The notes below the pieces were generated by a model. It was not told where the DNA came from. It did not search any database and worked only from the letters and a program-made list of their open reading frames with translations. A stretch of 64,000 bases of DNA from Nereocystis luetkeana (taxonomy: Eukaryota; Sar; Phaeophyceae; Laminariales; Laminariaceae). This document shows positions 13,701-26,029 of the stretch, in pieces. Position 1 is the stretch's first letter; each line of letters begins with the position of its first letter. The stretch spans positions 1,504,501 to 1,568,500 of the forward strand of contig JARUPZ010000026.1 in assembly GCA_031213475.1 (NCBI GenBank), in the 5' to 3' direction. The position numbers were made by a program, and so were the translations under genes.

Positions 13701-14747
13701 GTGCTTCATGACGAGGTAGTTATCTCCTATGTCACCAAGGCTTCACACAACCGACATTGAAACGATCGCGGAGGCGGAATCAGCCACCCGCACCCGAAGA
13801 TGGATAACATAATCATACGTGTCATTTACCAAGTTGAAACACATCGAAGCTCCCTAACACCGTGGCGTTCCCCTTTATCATCAGATATTCCCCTGTTTAT
13901 CAGGTCGCATCTTACGCCCGCCTTCATGTCAGGAGACGACCACTCCTGTGAGAGTACGGAGAAAGGATACCCAGGCTGCCATATAAAGGCAGCAGAACCA
14001 TAAACGAAATTACGGTTGTCCGAACGACTAATCATGTTGTATGATGTTGGTGATGGTGAAGTTTTCAATGGAGTTGGGCAGCTAGAAAAGCGCGTTCGAT
14101 TACAGTTCATTATCCCTCCCGAACACCATAGTTTACTCCGCGAACAAATCTACACCTTCCGATGATGTAGATATGCATTATTCCTTCACGCTAGTGGAGG
14201 AACGCCCCCCAGCCTGTTCACATTCCCTGTATATGCCAAACAATGAAGAAGGAACGATAAATATATACTACATACCCAATCAACGTAATAGATCCTCTCC
14301 AGGCTTATGCCGAGAGGTAACAACTTGTCTGGTACACACATCTGGCGTCACGATGCTACTGAACTTAAATCGTGCAATTCCAACCAAGACTGTATTGACT
14401 TCAAAAGCAACGACAATGTTTCAGAAATGCTCTAAATGAAGCAGCCGTCCACAAACACCACAAAGCCCCGTGTAAAATCAACAACAAGATGAACAAGGGT
14501 CCGCAATCAATTGTTTTTTTCACGAGCTATTTCGGACCACCAACCCTATGATATAAATCGAAGCACCACATACCAAGCAGGCTCGCTCGTTCCTACTTTG
14601 TCGCGCTACGTAGCTGACCTTAGTCCCAGTTTACCTACAAAATACAACGAACGTAGACCGAGTGAGTATGCGGTACTTGACCCCAAACGTTGCTATGCTA
14701 GCGCCGACGTTAATTGTGTGACAGTAGAAGAAGTGCTTGCCGAGGTC
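10714..14747. other. No confident gene; GC-richer island near 11.3-11.7 kb
   Basis: Between about 11,300 and 11,690 a GC-richer island is open on both strands (149 codons plus, 143 codons minus), as expected when stop codons become rare. I cannot choose a strand and see no domain. A short plus-strand frame of 55 codons (12,460-12,627) faces an equally plausible minus-strand frame. The rest is unremarkable. Confidence 0.4.
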
Positions 14748-15782
14748 TCAGAAAATAGTTAAGTAATGCATCAGCACGAACCACACAATCATCCACATGA
14801 GCAGAACATCGCGAATAACGGTCGCAAGTATCCAATACCATACCGTTCGTCTGTTCCGGAAGACGTCAACTGATGGTTTGATAAATGCTCCAAATGTCGT
14901 GCCCAGAAAATTCATGTCGGCCACCAAGAACACGGCTACGAGGAAAAAACACGGAAGAACCACGTAGGCCACAACCGTCACCTCGGTTGGAGCGTTTTCC
15001 CATCCGCCTTCTAACCAGGAGCCCCCTAACAGGTACAACAGAGATGTTACCCAATACCCTATACCCCATCCCACCAACAGCGAAGGCACACGAGAATCTT
15101 TAGTGGCCACGGATATTTCGGTGCCTACCGATTTGTCCGGGACAGGTTCATGCGTCTCCGGAAACAGGAAAACCCACCCGTTCTTCGGCATGAAAACACG
15201 GATCACCATAAGTGCAAGCCCGGAGGCGAAAGCCAAGTTGGAGAATATGAAGGCAACAATATTCTCGGTCATCTTTAGGCCAACATACCCGTCTTCCTCA
15301 TCGGAGGACAGAGGGAAGTCGACCGCAACGGGAACCCAAAACCAGAAGATCAAGCACCACCAGCTTACAACTCCATCAACGAGCCACAGGATCAAAACCG
15401 CGAAGAAAAATGGCTCCAATTGTAAACGCTCCTTCGCCCGTGTCATACCCGCAGAACCTTGGGCGGACATGGTTTCGCCGACGATGCCCCACGTCAGCGT
15501 ACCAACGGGTTTCGATGCCTCCCTGCATGCGTCCGAGAATGCCTGGAGGCCGAGGCTAAGCGTAAATGACAACAATGTCACGGCTCCCGGGTTAACTACC
15601 CATATAAACCAGCTGGGGACGTTGTCCAACATGGAATCACCATTGTTGGATAGCTTTGAGGAGTCCCCGGCGTACTCTATTGCGACTAGCGCCAGGGCGA
15701 AGCCCATTGCTATCGATTGTATAGCCCAAAAAAAGCGCCATTTCTGCGGAACTGTCAGGAAGAACCCAAGCGCCTTTTCGTC
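14748..15782 (-). CDS. Exon 5 (terminal) of the membrane-protein gene
   Basis: A frame of 345 codons including the stop, with seven hydrophobic segments separated by charged loops. The acceptor is a T-rich tract ending TTTTTACCAG just before GACGAAAAGG. The frame is closed by TAA about 50 bp further upstream, so the exon must start by splicing. The opposite strand is also open for 228 codons, but that translation has no membrane or domain logic. Confidence 0.8.
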   Translation of the reverse strand, partial: DEKALGFFLTVPQKWRFFWAIQSIAMGFALALVAIEYAGDSSKLSNNGDSMLDNVPSWFIWVVNPGAVTLLSFTLSLGLQAFSDACREASKPVGTLTWGIVGETMSAQGSAGMTRAKERLQLEPFFFAVLILWLVDGVVSWWCLIFWFWVPVAVDFPLSSDEEDGYVGLKMTENIVAFIFSNLAFASGLALMVIRVFMPKNGWVFLFPETHEPVPDKSVGTEISVATKDSRVPSLLVGWGIGYWVTSLLYLLGGSWLEGGWENAPTEVTVVAYVVLPCFFLVAVFLVADMNFLGTTFGAFIKPSVDVFRNRRTVWYWILATVIRDVLLMWMIVWFVLMHYLTIF

Positions 15783-18700
15783 CTGGTAAAAACAGCACGG
15801 GTCGAGGGAACTCGTTTAGTCCAGCTTTGCCTGGAATGAAATGCACGAACCTGTAGACGTGGGTGGATTGTCATGTTTCCCACAGAAGTAGTCAGAAACA
15901 CTTTTCATTCAGCAGGTGATAGCCTTTTCGTCTATCACCGTCTGTTTCCGAAGCGTGATAGAGGCAGCTAGTCATGTGCTACTGTGTCACCAATGCTCCC
16001 GGGGAATTCAATTGTTTCGGGATATTCCTGCGCCCGCGGAAGCGACGTGTTACGCGTACGAGGTCGCGAGTTCCGCCCTCTCAATCTATGTTCGACATTT
16101 TCTGAGTGATAACACTAACTGGCCAGTACTCACTACCGGAGATCGCAGGATATATGAACAAAACAATCTATCCGACCGAGAAATACCGTATGCCTCGCCA
16201 CCCTATCGACCTTTGTTTACTATAGATCGGACTAACTTGGCTCCTTACGCTTTAGGTGTCTTGTTCCAAATCACGAGTTGTTTGATTAACAAAAGAATCT
16301 GAATCATTCGATAGTCCAACCCAGATATGTATTCGACATAGCCACCACTACCTTCCAAACTCGACATTGGTACCCAATCTATCGTCTTTGGTACGAAAGC
16401 GCCGTAGGACCAGCGTCAGGGTTTGAGTTATCGTCGATGTGGTTTTCAACTCACGAGGTCGGCGATGAAGAGAACAGCTACCGCGTTCATCACAACGGAG
16501 GTATCGTCGTTTGCCGACGAAAAAAGAACCTTCATGGCGGCGCCAAGCATGAATGCGTGCACGGTGAGAAGGCTGGCGCCGAACAAGCGATGATCGACCC
16601 GTACTCCGTCCACCAGCAGCGAGAATCCCGCCCGGAGGTCAGGGGTGGTGGAGGCAACCAGCAGATACATGGCTCCGGCGACTGATGCCAATGAGTAGCC
16701 TGCGCCATCACCGTTCTGATCATGGCTGCCAAGGTCGGAGTCTGGTGAACGATCGGCTCTCATAGCAAGCGTAGTGTAGGCAAGGCCCTGCAGCTGAACA
16801 TGATCGAGGTGGGGGCGTACAACGTTGTCGTTGTGCCATTGATCACTAAATGCACGATTTCGAAAGCGTAAAATACCCCAACCAAATCATACGCCGGGCC
16901 CCCATTGGGACAACACTGGCCACAGTACAACGCAGAGGAAAAATCCAAACATAAACGGTGATCACGTCACTCTCAGATCATGCACTACTAGTTTTTTCAT
17001 CTGATCAAAAATACCCGCTCACCCGGCCTACCCCGTGAAAAATGACCGGACACGCGAACACTCCTTGATATAAAATACCTGGTATGTGCTTTGCTCGTTG
17101 CCGATGTTAATACTGATAGCTTATCGTGCAGGCTGGTGTCGTTCCCCGTTCATATGCCATCCAAGTATTTGACGGCATATATCCAGACCCTTGTCTACCT
17201 GTTGGTGTGCGGGTAGAATATATTTCCCTCCTTGTATACACACCCGGGTACGCGGGTGCCCGTGTGCCCGAAGTGAACTGGTACCCGCGTACCCGATGAT
17301 TGACTCGTTCCTGGCGCGATGCCCCTCATAATCCCTTCCAGAAACCGTCTGAACTATTCTAGAAAACGTTGACAGGGCCTCCGACTCCCACACCTTAAGA
17401 ATGTATGATGGGGGACTGAGTCTGGGGTACTGACGAGTCTACCATCACCTCTTATCCATGTGGTACCTATCAGGGTTTCCCGATCGTGCGTAATGTGGAC
17501 CTGCATACATTCGACAAGAAGCGTGCCACAAATCCCCCCCAATCTAGCTCTACCCGTCGAACGCCAGATCATCCACATCAACGTATCTCTGCACGAAGAT
17601 AAGTTCAGTTTCACATAATAAGCTGGTAGTAACCCGTGGCGCGCACAGCACGTTTAACCAGACAACAGCAACAAGCATACATACTTCATGCAGATAAAAC
17701 CTAGTTATAATGTCTTATCCGGCATATCCGAACGTTGAATAGCACACGATGAAAATATCACGTCGCGCCAGCATCATATCGATAAGCGTATTTCACGCGT
17801 ATGACCAGACAGAAACACTGCACCCTGCTCTCGCTCACGGGTGTTAGCCGAACAACATCGGTAATCGGTCAGCATATAATCTAGTCTATGAAATTCTCAG
17901 ATTAGGTAGATGCGTGTCTAGACCACCTACTTCGATAGGGGAAGCGCTCTTCTGCCTACGCAGACCATACTGGTGCGGCTCTACAACCGAGACTATATAT
18001 ACCCCACGGTTTCGAGTTGCGCATTGCCCAGGGAATTTGTTTTTGTTTTGTTTCTGGAGCGACATTTGATCGTCGACAAGCACGTCATCAGTCTCTGAGG
18101 CTCAGGTTGTGGGGGGCCGTTAGCTCTTCCTGTTAGAATCGTTAAAGGCGTTGGGTGCACCCCGTACTTACCAATGTAGCTCATGGCGGATGTGCGTGCT
18201 TGCTTGGAGAACGTGCTGCGTCCGCAAGCGTCCAAAGCGCTTGTAGTATAGGAGAGGGGCTGTTGACAACGAACCTTGCTGTTTTAGCATAGACTCCCCC
18301 ATTGAACCAACGACGATACCACTAAGCTGACGTTACAATATACCAGCGTATGAAACGCGAAAATCCTCGATTTATCATATTCGCGGAGCCGTTGCAGCGC
18401 TAGGTATATATATTTGTTTGGGTTTGATCGGCGATCTGAGCATAGCACGTTGAGCACAGTACATGACACCAACGAGGTACGGGTAGGGCAACATGGGTAA
18501 GGCAACCGGTCGGAGAAGAGAACCTCAGAATTTCGATGCCAATGCATTTCAACTTGTTTTCAGAGGGTAACGCTTAATGTTGTAGTCTATGTCAGATCCA
18601 ACATACATGGAATCCAAGAGGTTCCGTGAATATTGTCTACATTTCCCCTATAAACCGTTACTAGCAGGCGGGCGGTAGGGCCGAGCTGTGCCAGCATATT

Positions 18701-21086
18701 GTCTGCGCGTCTTCACCGTAAACGTGTCTACCTCGCGGGGTTCTTTGACTAAACGACTGAGCCATCCCACGGTAGGGGTGCAACAGACGTTCCTGAGCCC
18801 CTCACAATAGAAGCCCATTATCGCACCCGATACAGTGCTTGGAAGCAATTCGCGCCATCCGACCGGCAGTTGTATGCGCTAGTCCTAAAACGAATATGCG
18901 AGTCAATTCTTCATCCTCACTGGTAGTTCCTCACTTAAGGCCCAAATAATGCAACCCCTACCGTTGGGTGACTCGACTGACAAACGTCATAGAACTTGAC
19001 GTGCATAAAAATAAAATAAAATCAAGACGATTTGACCTGAGAATTGCGCGTCGGGAGTAACGTGAAGGCTTTCTTAAACACTCGTTGAGTTAGTGGTCTT
19101 ACAGAGCTTCCAAAATCATGTACCTTATATAGGTCGATAGCATCCTTACCGGGGCACGGTGTCAACTCGGGAACGCACCGATGCTCTAAGTACGCAGAGG
19201 GTAGACGAACAACTCACTATGAGAATAACCCAACCGATGACCCGATCTGAAAGCTCGCAATCAGCGCCCTGATCCTCGGCCTTCTCTCCGCATGCCCATA
19301 GATAGATAGAGCCGGCGAGATAACGCCGCACCCAGTCCGGATTCGCCGATTGGGAGGCCACCCGTTCCGGTTCAGCATTACCGGGCACACGGAAACCTGT
19401 ATACGTCAGGGTCATGTTGTGTGATGTTGATGACCACGTCGACACCTACGCTTCCTGGTACTAGTGAGGCGTGCCACGATAGTCGATGACATCGCGATTA
19501 AAATGCCTCTAACCTGATGAACAAGGTAGTTACCCATCAAACATGATTTCCAAACAATGGATACCTACGCAAATTTCATGAACAGTTCCATGACGCAGGG
19601 TAGAGTAAATGCCCAACTCATTGGGTAGTTGCTCAGTTTAGGAAATCCGTTAGAAAGAACAAAGGGTTGAAAAGGAGGATTGATTTAGTATCATAGAACG
19701 CGTATTGGTGACAACACAAAACGATGCTCGTTCAATTTGGAACGAGGCCAACACATACACCCTGACTTCGCTATGATCAATGCTGCACCTTCACCAGGAG
19801 ATGGCCAACTTCCGCGAGTGCCACCGTCATGCGGTCTACACGATGTACAGACTCGAGGACACCAGGCTGAATGGGGTGCTTCCACTACCAACGCAAAACG
19901 GACGTAAGCGTTCCCGACGAGACACAAACACGGCGTCTACAAAGAAAGGCCTGTCATACCAGGTGCGCGCATGGGGACGCTGTTCATGGTATGCCGTCTC
20001 GATTTGGCCACGGTCACGACGATGCTGTGTGTTTCTGGCAATGTTCGAATGACTTGGGGTCTGGCGTTAACAATGGCTTTGACTTACTCCGAATGCACGC
20101 CTCTGATGTATCCAATATCGCCGCCCCCGATACAACTAGATTACTTGCAATGCCCATGGCAATGCTGGTTGAACGACGAACGATCACTATCACAGGTGTC
20201 TGAGATTTTTCACCTCGAGAGATGACATATATATGTGGGCCTCACCCACATTCGGTAGTTGACCAAAATTGATTTCAAAACGCCATGAGTATTCAAATTC
20301 TTCGGGTATGCAACGAAACACGTAGTGAGAAAACAATGCCACTCTAGGGACATTAGGTAATTGAACGTGTGAGGGGAGCACCGTTGGTCGAAATCGTTTC
20401 CGCCGATATATGCGAAAACAACCCACGTAGCACACGCCATCTGAAAGGCGTGGACATCGCGTTCGCAAGGACAAAAGGTTCCCATCGCTGACAATATATC
20501 CAAACTGGTACACACCGCTGACCATATATCTGTCATCGTTACAATCCGACCAGGCGCGTACCTCGCAGACGAAAGTCCATGTCTTCCTCCTCCATCTTGT
20601 GCCACGAAACGTCTGTAGGGCACAAGTGACTACAGGCACCTGCGAGTCAGGTGCGTAAAAAAACATAGAGGTAATAACATAGAGGGAAGTGAAAACCAAT
20701 ACGTTATTTACAGGGGAATTGGGGTACGTACGTGACGTGATCGATAACGCAAACCCCTGAAATGTTGGTGTTGATCGCGGGAGACTGGCCTTTCCAACCC
20801 TTTTACTGACTGCACTCACCCGTACTCATCCAGCGAACATGTGCCAACGTATGGAGGTCGATTTCGAGGTGTTTTATATTTTCAACCTGCCTGGGACCAC
20901 TTCACTCATTAGTTTCCCGACTGCTTTGAAGACTTGAGGTTTTACGGCTTTGACATTGTTACTTACGCCACGCCAACCGAGCGCTTTATCGTTGAATTGT
21001 GAGTCGACAGACCTACTCATTCGAACAAGGTAAACGCGGCGGTGAAAGATATGGCGCCACACGCCCTTTATCGTAGAGCCGGTCAT
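14748..21086 (-). CDS. Five-exon gene for a multi-pass membrane protein, family unknown
   Basis: I read five exons on the minus strand: 21,086-20,967, 20,886-20,820, 19,396-19,218, 16,793-16,455 and 15,782-14,748. All four introns begin with GTAAGT or GTGAGT and end in CAG. The phases (0, 1, 0, 0) fit and give 1,740 nt, that is 579 residues plus stop. The first about 113 residues look soluble. About eleven hydrophobic segments follow, near residues 114-133, 155-170, 192-213, 221-235, 251-272, 290-317, 360-393, 405-432, 467-491, 502-527 and 548-579. The first is built exactly across the exon 3-exon 4 junction, which strongly supports that splice. An acidic motif, NAVAVLFIADLDE, spans the exon 4-exon 5 junction. 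I do not recognise the family; a transporter, channel or receptor role is possible but unsupported. An in-frame TAA lies just upstream of the chosen ATG. Exons 3-5 are the surest; exons 1-2 rest on splice sites and phase. Confidence 0.65.
15783..16454 (-). other. Intron 4 of the membrane-protein gene (672 bp)
   Basis: It begins GTGAGTTG right after the codons for IADL and ends TTTTTACCAG. Phase 0 is kept on both sides. No repeats were noticed inside. Confidence 0.7.
16455..16793 (-). CDS. Exon 4 of the membrane-protein gene
   Basis: 113 codons in phase 0 on both sides. It encodes the second half of the first membrane segment, a hydrophilic Asp/Ser/Gly loop, two more membrane segments and the start of the acidic motif. 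The acceptor follows a C-rich tract (CCCCCACCTCGATCATGTTCAG). An acceptor 6 nt further in would also keep the frame. Confidence 0.7.
16794..19217 (-). other. Intron 3 of the membrane-protein gene (2.4 kb)
   Basis: It begins GTGAGTTG, identical to the start of intron 4. It contains a dispersed repeat at about 18,757-18,985. A 68-nt segment at 18,239-18,172 has excellent splice-like borders but the wrong phase for inclusion. Confidence 0.55.
18757..18985 (+). repeat. Dispersed ~230-bp repeat, copy 1 (intronic)
   Basis: It matches about 23,078-23,330 in the same orientation. The conserved blocks include GTCCTAAAACGAATATGCG versus GTCCTAAAACGAATGGACA and TGGTAGTTCCTCACTTAAGG. Similarity by eye is moderate. 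Neither copy has clear terminal repeats or a coding frame. Confidence 0.7.
19218..19396 (-). CDS. Exon 3 of the membrane-protein gene
   Basis: Two nucleotides of a split codon plus 59 codons, ending in phase 0 at ATA before GTGAGTTG. It encodes a soluble stretch with three cysteines or paired charges and the first half of the first membrane segment (VIGWVILI). The frame also contains an ATG at 19,415. A shorter protein starting there would drop exons 1 and 2, so this is the main alternative start. Confidence 0.6.
19397..20819 (-). other. Intron 2 of the membrane-protein gene (1.4 kb)
   Basis: It begins GTGAGTGC and ends GTATACAG. A chance open frame of about 209 codons fills 20,819-20,190, but it starts inside the donor site, lacks recognisable features and competes with another open frame, so I treat it as intronic. 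Confidence 0.45.
20820..20886 (-). CDS. Exon 2 of the membrane-protein gene
   Basis: 22 codons plus one nucleotide between GTCCCAGGCAG and GTGAGTGC. It starts in phase 0 and ends in phase 1, matching its neighbours. The peptide is amphipathic and rich in His, Leu and charged residues. Confidence 0.5.
20887..20966 (-). other. Intron 1 of the membrane-protein gene (80 bp)
   Basis: A short intron from GTAAGTAAC to CCAGGCAG. Confidence 0.5.
20967..21086 (-). CDS. Exon 1 of the membrane-protein gene with proposed start
   Basis: 40 codons from ATG to a phase-0 GTAAGT donor. An in-frame TAA lies four codons upstream of the ATG. The peptide is basic and shows no classical signal sequence. Confidence 0.5.
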
Positions 21087-23077
21087 CGGGGTCAGTTAAG
21101 TTGATTTCTCACAATGTCCACGACTTCAAACGCCGAATCTGCGGGCGCCCGAACACACTACAAACAGCCACCCACGTCACATACGTGTTCAGTTTCACAG
21201 TTACCCCCGCGGCGGTGCTGATATCGGCAAAACCTCCAACACTGAGCCACTACGCGGGGTCCTTCACCGCCTTTTCCGATATAAAGCACCTAGTACTATC
21301 ACGAAGCCTCTATCGTTTTGGAGGATCTTCGCAAAAGGCGTTATATACTTCACCCTAGACCCGAAGTTGATACACATTGTACGCTAAAAACCCAAAACCA
21401 AAACGCATTGGAGAAGGGCGACATTGAAACCATTTCAATCACGGACTGTATTTGGTAGATGTTCTGTCCAGAAGCCCTATCCGTAATGACTAGTTTGTTT
21501 TGGAGTCGAATATTCCATCCCTGCACCATTGACCTCGAAGTCACTGCTGTTAATTCACCACGCCTGTGCGTGAGGTGTTTCAACCAAACTAGTGGGAGTT
21601 GAAGCTTAAGGGCAGTTGCCTGAAAGTCGGATACATGGATATTAGAAAGGCGGGCTTCAAAACAATTTATTCTACCCCTCTACAAGTTTGACTCGAGAAA
21701 GCCGTACACTGATAAGTATTCCGCCACCGTGACACTGTGAAATATTGTCGCTTTAAACTAAAAACCCTACAATACTTTTACAGAAAAACATGTTAACTGC
21801 GGCGTCCTTGCCACTCAAGCGAGTGGCTCGTTCGTACCACCACTCGAAACTAGACTAGAAGTGTTGATTATTTGATGTTCGTAGCAAATCACGCCACCAC
21901 TGCGAGGCGTATCGTGAACGAAAACCGTATTTAAAATTTTACTCTCTAAATATATCGCGCAGCAACTCGGCTCGATAGCTCTGACCGGCTGATGAATAAA
22001 TAACCTAAACGTTACCCCCTTGCGGCTGCACTCGTCTTCTGTAGCCAGGATGTAGGGCCAGTTTGAAGACAAAGTCCAGCTGGAATTTCGTCTAGCAGAC
22101 ATACGTTGTGTTTACGGTCTATTTGGAGAGGGTATAAGAAGGCCAGTTAGATGTCGTATGTTCCCCTTCTAATTTATCGTCAATTTCGAATAGAGATTAT
22201 GGGGGCTTTCTTCGTAGCAGGAGTATGGCACATTGAAAGGCACTTCGAAAGGGACAGCTATTGCGCGGGTGAGATCCGTAGCGCAGCAGACTAATTACAG
22301 CACGAGTTTACGTTGTGTTCACAATCTCACAAACCAGAGTGTCCATAGCTTCAAACCGGGATGCTATCGCACAACCTGAGACCCATTTGGAATATGTACT
22401 GGAGGTGTGAATATGTCGTGAAACAAATGTTCCATCGGGTACCAAGTGATAACTACCGAGCTACATTTATTTGTAGGTTGTGAAACTATAGCAGCACCGT
22501 TCGTTTAGGGAAACCTCACGTCTATATGTCATGTCGACTCGACAGGAATAAATCACACTTCGGCCATCCCAAAACTAGAAGACAGAGCTGGTGGAGCAAC
22601 CAGTAGATCTTGCACAATATATCAAGCATCCCCCATCACGACGTTGCTTGCTCCAGGTTTAGGCATGTTTCCCGACCTAGGGCATGCGTCCGCATAATCC
22701 TTCGTTTTTCCGGTAACGGTGCGGACCTCCGACCCGCCACTACCGTCACTGCCCAGAAATATGTCCCGTGAATGGGGTGCGATACTTTTATCTTCTTCTT
22801 TTATCACAGCGTAAGTTGAAACAGCAGCCTTTTGAATGAGTGCAGGGCTCATGTATATATAGATGCTTTCGTCCTGACTTTCAGATTGAGGCGCATGTTC
22901 ATATACGTACTAAAGACGACAGCATGGCAAAACAGCACAAGGTAAATAGTCGAGCAAAATTAAAACATATTAATGCGCTAAACAATATTCTTGGAGAATA
23001 CAAAAATACCGCATCAGGCCTTTGAAGACGACAATGGCCGGTATCGGTAACAAGAGGTAGTCTAGTGATTCATTCAG
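21087..23077. other. Upstream region of the membrane-protein gene; no gene seen
   Basis: It contains only short open frames on both strands. The promoter of the minus-strand gene would lie in the first few hundred bases, but I see no distinctive core-promoter motif. Confidence 0.4.
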
Positions 23078-23330
23078 AGCCATCCTACCGTAGAGGTGCA
23101 CCAGACGTTCTTGAGTCCCTATCATGAGGAGCTCGATATCTCACCCGATACAACACTTGAAAGAATTTCGTTCGTGCCACCCGCCCGGCCCTTTTATGCG
23201 CCAGTCCTAAAACGAATGGACAAGTAAATTTTTCATCCAAATTGGTAGTTCCTCACTTAAGGGACCCAATTGGTCAGAAACCTTTGGCCCAAAAAGTGTA
23301 ACCCCTACCGTGGGGTGGCTCGTCAACTAC
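23078..23330 (+). repeat. Dispersed ~230-bp repeat, copy 2
   Basis: This is the partner of 18,757-18,985, with a small insertion after the conserved CTCACTTAAGG block. Confidence 0.7.
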
Positions 23331-26029
23331 AACACTGATCTCCAAGATGGCACTGGTTTGGAAGATATTTGAAGTAATTATTAATAGTCGATCCTAGGCA
23401 GCTACGAAGTAGAAATCCTGTGTCACTCGAATCAGTGCTCTACCAAGAAGAGAACGTAGGGGCTTGGCAACGAAGCTTACCATCCATGCCGATTTGGCGA
23501 CTACTACAAAGCCGAAACAGAGTGACCAAGCAACAAGCACTGCTGTATCGGGAAACCCTGAACCATCATGTTGAGGGTGTATGTGTAGAAAAAGTTACAC
23601 TGGCCTCTATTCGTGTGACAACGGCAGACAGTAAGGTATTACGTAAATGTATATATATAATATTGTGCGGTGTATGGGGATTTGCGTTCTAGTAAGGGTA
23701 AAGTATATGACCACAATATTACAATGCTGGTGAGCTCGGGAACCGAGTGCGAGTGCTGTGTACCTTGTCTTCAGTACCAAATGATGCAGGCCGCGCCAAC
23801 GTCCGTGATGCGGAAACTTATCGGGGGGTAGCTCGGGGATAGCCTAAACAGAAGAAGATATTTTACGATACCACGTTACGTGAACTTACTTCTTAACTTT
23901 GGCTTGTCATACACTTTCCGGTAGACTGTGGCTAAACCTTGTTCATATTGATCAATTACGCAAAAATGTTGTGTGTAAAAGTGAAGGCACGCACTGTAGT
24001 AGAGAATTTGGGTGAGCTCACGCCATTTGACCTGGCAACTCAATTGCAGCTGGGAGGATGCGGTTAGAAGAATAAATAAATGGAATGAAGAAACATGTCA
24101 AACGAACAAACCATGGCGTGGGGGTGGAATGTAGATGCGGAGTAGGAAGCGTGGCGTATAGATACATAGTAGGTAAAATATCTCGGTAAATGGTGGGGGT
24201 GCAAGTGAGTACAGGCAGGGAAGGAGAATTGGTTCGGTGAAGTCAGTGGTATTCGATGAATTATGCGAGCTTCTTCATTTGGAATGAATAACGCCCAGCA
24301 CATTATCAGAAGGCAAATAATTAATATTAAACCAAAGATCGGCGTTGTTGGAGCACATATCAATTTTGTTTCGCGCCGCAGGTCAAGACCCTATACCGTC
24401 AGGAGTCGGGCACACGCGTACGGCGTGGGTAGCTTTCGATAGCTCGGTTTATTGTGTCAATTTATAAGGTGCAACAGCACGTCGGTTTCTGATTTACAAC
24501 GTAAACGTACATTAGGCTAGGCGCCCGGATGTATGTCTGCCTTATTGCCAGTCGGATCGATTGTGTATTTTTTGTGTTCGTCAGAGTTTTTCAAGCGAAA
24601 ACATTCGGAAACCTGTTTTGGGTCCTGCTCGCTGGTTCCATGTGTTTTCGCGCCGTGCGCAGCAGAAAAAGCAGCTGCACAGCCACAGATTCCATCGAGC
24701 AGTGATCCCAACATCGAGATGGCTTTAAGCTGTTTTTCGGTTGCGTGACCGTGTGTTGAAAAGGGTGGAGATACCTCCAAAAAGTACTTCGATCGCAAAC
24801 TGCGACCTACGAATTCCGTCCAAAATCGTTCGACAGTGCGCGTGGATCGGATCGCTCGATGGGAAAATGTTGTCGAGAATACCGTGTTTCATATTACTAG
24901 AAAAACCCGATTCCGTCTGCGACCGGAAACTGGTCGTTTCCTTGAGCGTATCCGACGGCAATATACAATAATACAAGAAAACTCCATAATAATGGCGAAT
25001 GGTCAAAAATACGTTTTCTTTCCAGGATAAAAATAACGGCCTAAGACGCCGCCGGCAAGCTCTACCCCCCGTAAACAATTGATCAACGTAATATGTTGGA
25101 AACAGTCATCTTCACGCGTTGTCCTTGCCCGATACAAACCGGGTTGGCTGTGACCGTCGAGGTCGGAGGTCTATCGCCGAAAAGTGATATTTTGTGTCAG
25201 CGTGTTGTCAATTTGTGGGGGGAATGACGCACTTGACTTCGCCGCCTACAGCTGTTTAAATGAGAAAAATACATTTCTTCCGACGAGGGCGGTACAAGAA
25301 TGTACTCGGCTAGTTCCTGATCTCAAAGTTGTGGAGAGAAAATATTCAAACTACGCGTTGTTATTGTCAAATGGTCCATAAACGTTCACATTATACCAGG
25401 CTCGTTTTTTTGTTCTTCGTTGTACAAGGTTCCCGTTCGGGATGTTGTGGAGAACGTGAGATCGACGGGGCGATGCAAGGCGGAAAGGGAGTAAGAGGTA
25501 ACACGAGTAATACGTTATTGGCCCAACCGTGAGCGTATTGCTCGAAACAGAAAGTGATTGTAGCTTGCAGGAACCGGTAACTACTCTTGGTGAACACTGC
25601 ACTACTGCCACATTAATTAGGGCCTCATAGATAGAGGAAGGACACAGGGATTCGATGCTGCCCAGGGCACTCCTATTTTTTTTGGTATTGTTCTTCTTGT
25701 TGCTCATCTCGTGGAGAGCTCAAGAAGGCTACAGGAACAGAGTGAAACAGGGAGGGCAGACGAGTGCCAGATTGTCCCGTGAACGATATATCTTTCTTCA
25801 TATACAACCGATTTGGCGTTTCCGTTACCAGTACCCCACATGATGCTCTTTTACTCGTATACCAGTAGTAGTGCGTATCTGCCTGTCTCCTCATTCTGAT
25901 ACAGTGTACGGAGACGTTTCGGTTAGTGTCGCGTCAGTTTCACTCATACTGTCACGTGTCGCATCACTTTCTAGCTACTAGTAACTGGTGCGCGATGCCA
26001 TCGAACTACTTCATGCTCGCGGTACCAGG
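23331..26029. other. No recognisable gene
   Basis: Short overlapping frames occur on both strands. Near 24,600-24,720 a GC-richer patch is open both ways. No splice-bordered exon could be supported. Confidence 0.35.

Noticed and set aside
15103-15789. 228-codon plus-strand open frame
   Set aside because: It is antisense to exon 5 of the membrane-protein gene; its translation is Ser/Thr/Lys-rich without pattern, while the minus frame has a regular membrane-protein layout.
16760-16948. 62-codon minus-strand frame starting at 16,948 as the start of the membrane protein
   Set aside because: Joining it to exon 4 would need a frameshift. The splice from 19,218 to 16,793 keeps the frame and completes a membrane segment, so no frameshift is required.
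18172-18239. 68-nt splice-bordered minus-strand segment inside intron 3
   Set aside because: Acceptor and donor look excellent, but its phases (2 then 1) break the frame if it is inserted between exons 3 and 4. It may be an alternative or chance exon.
20190-20819. 209-codon minus-strand open frame
   Set aside because: It begins inside a strong GTGAGT donor and overlaps another long frame on the same strand. It is better read as intron 2 of the membrane-protein gene.
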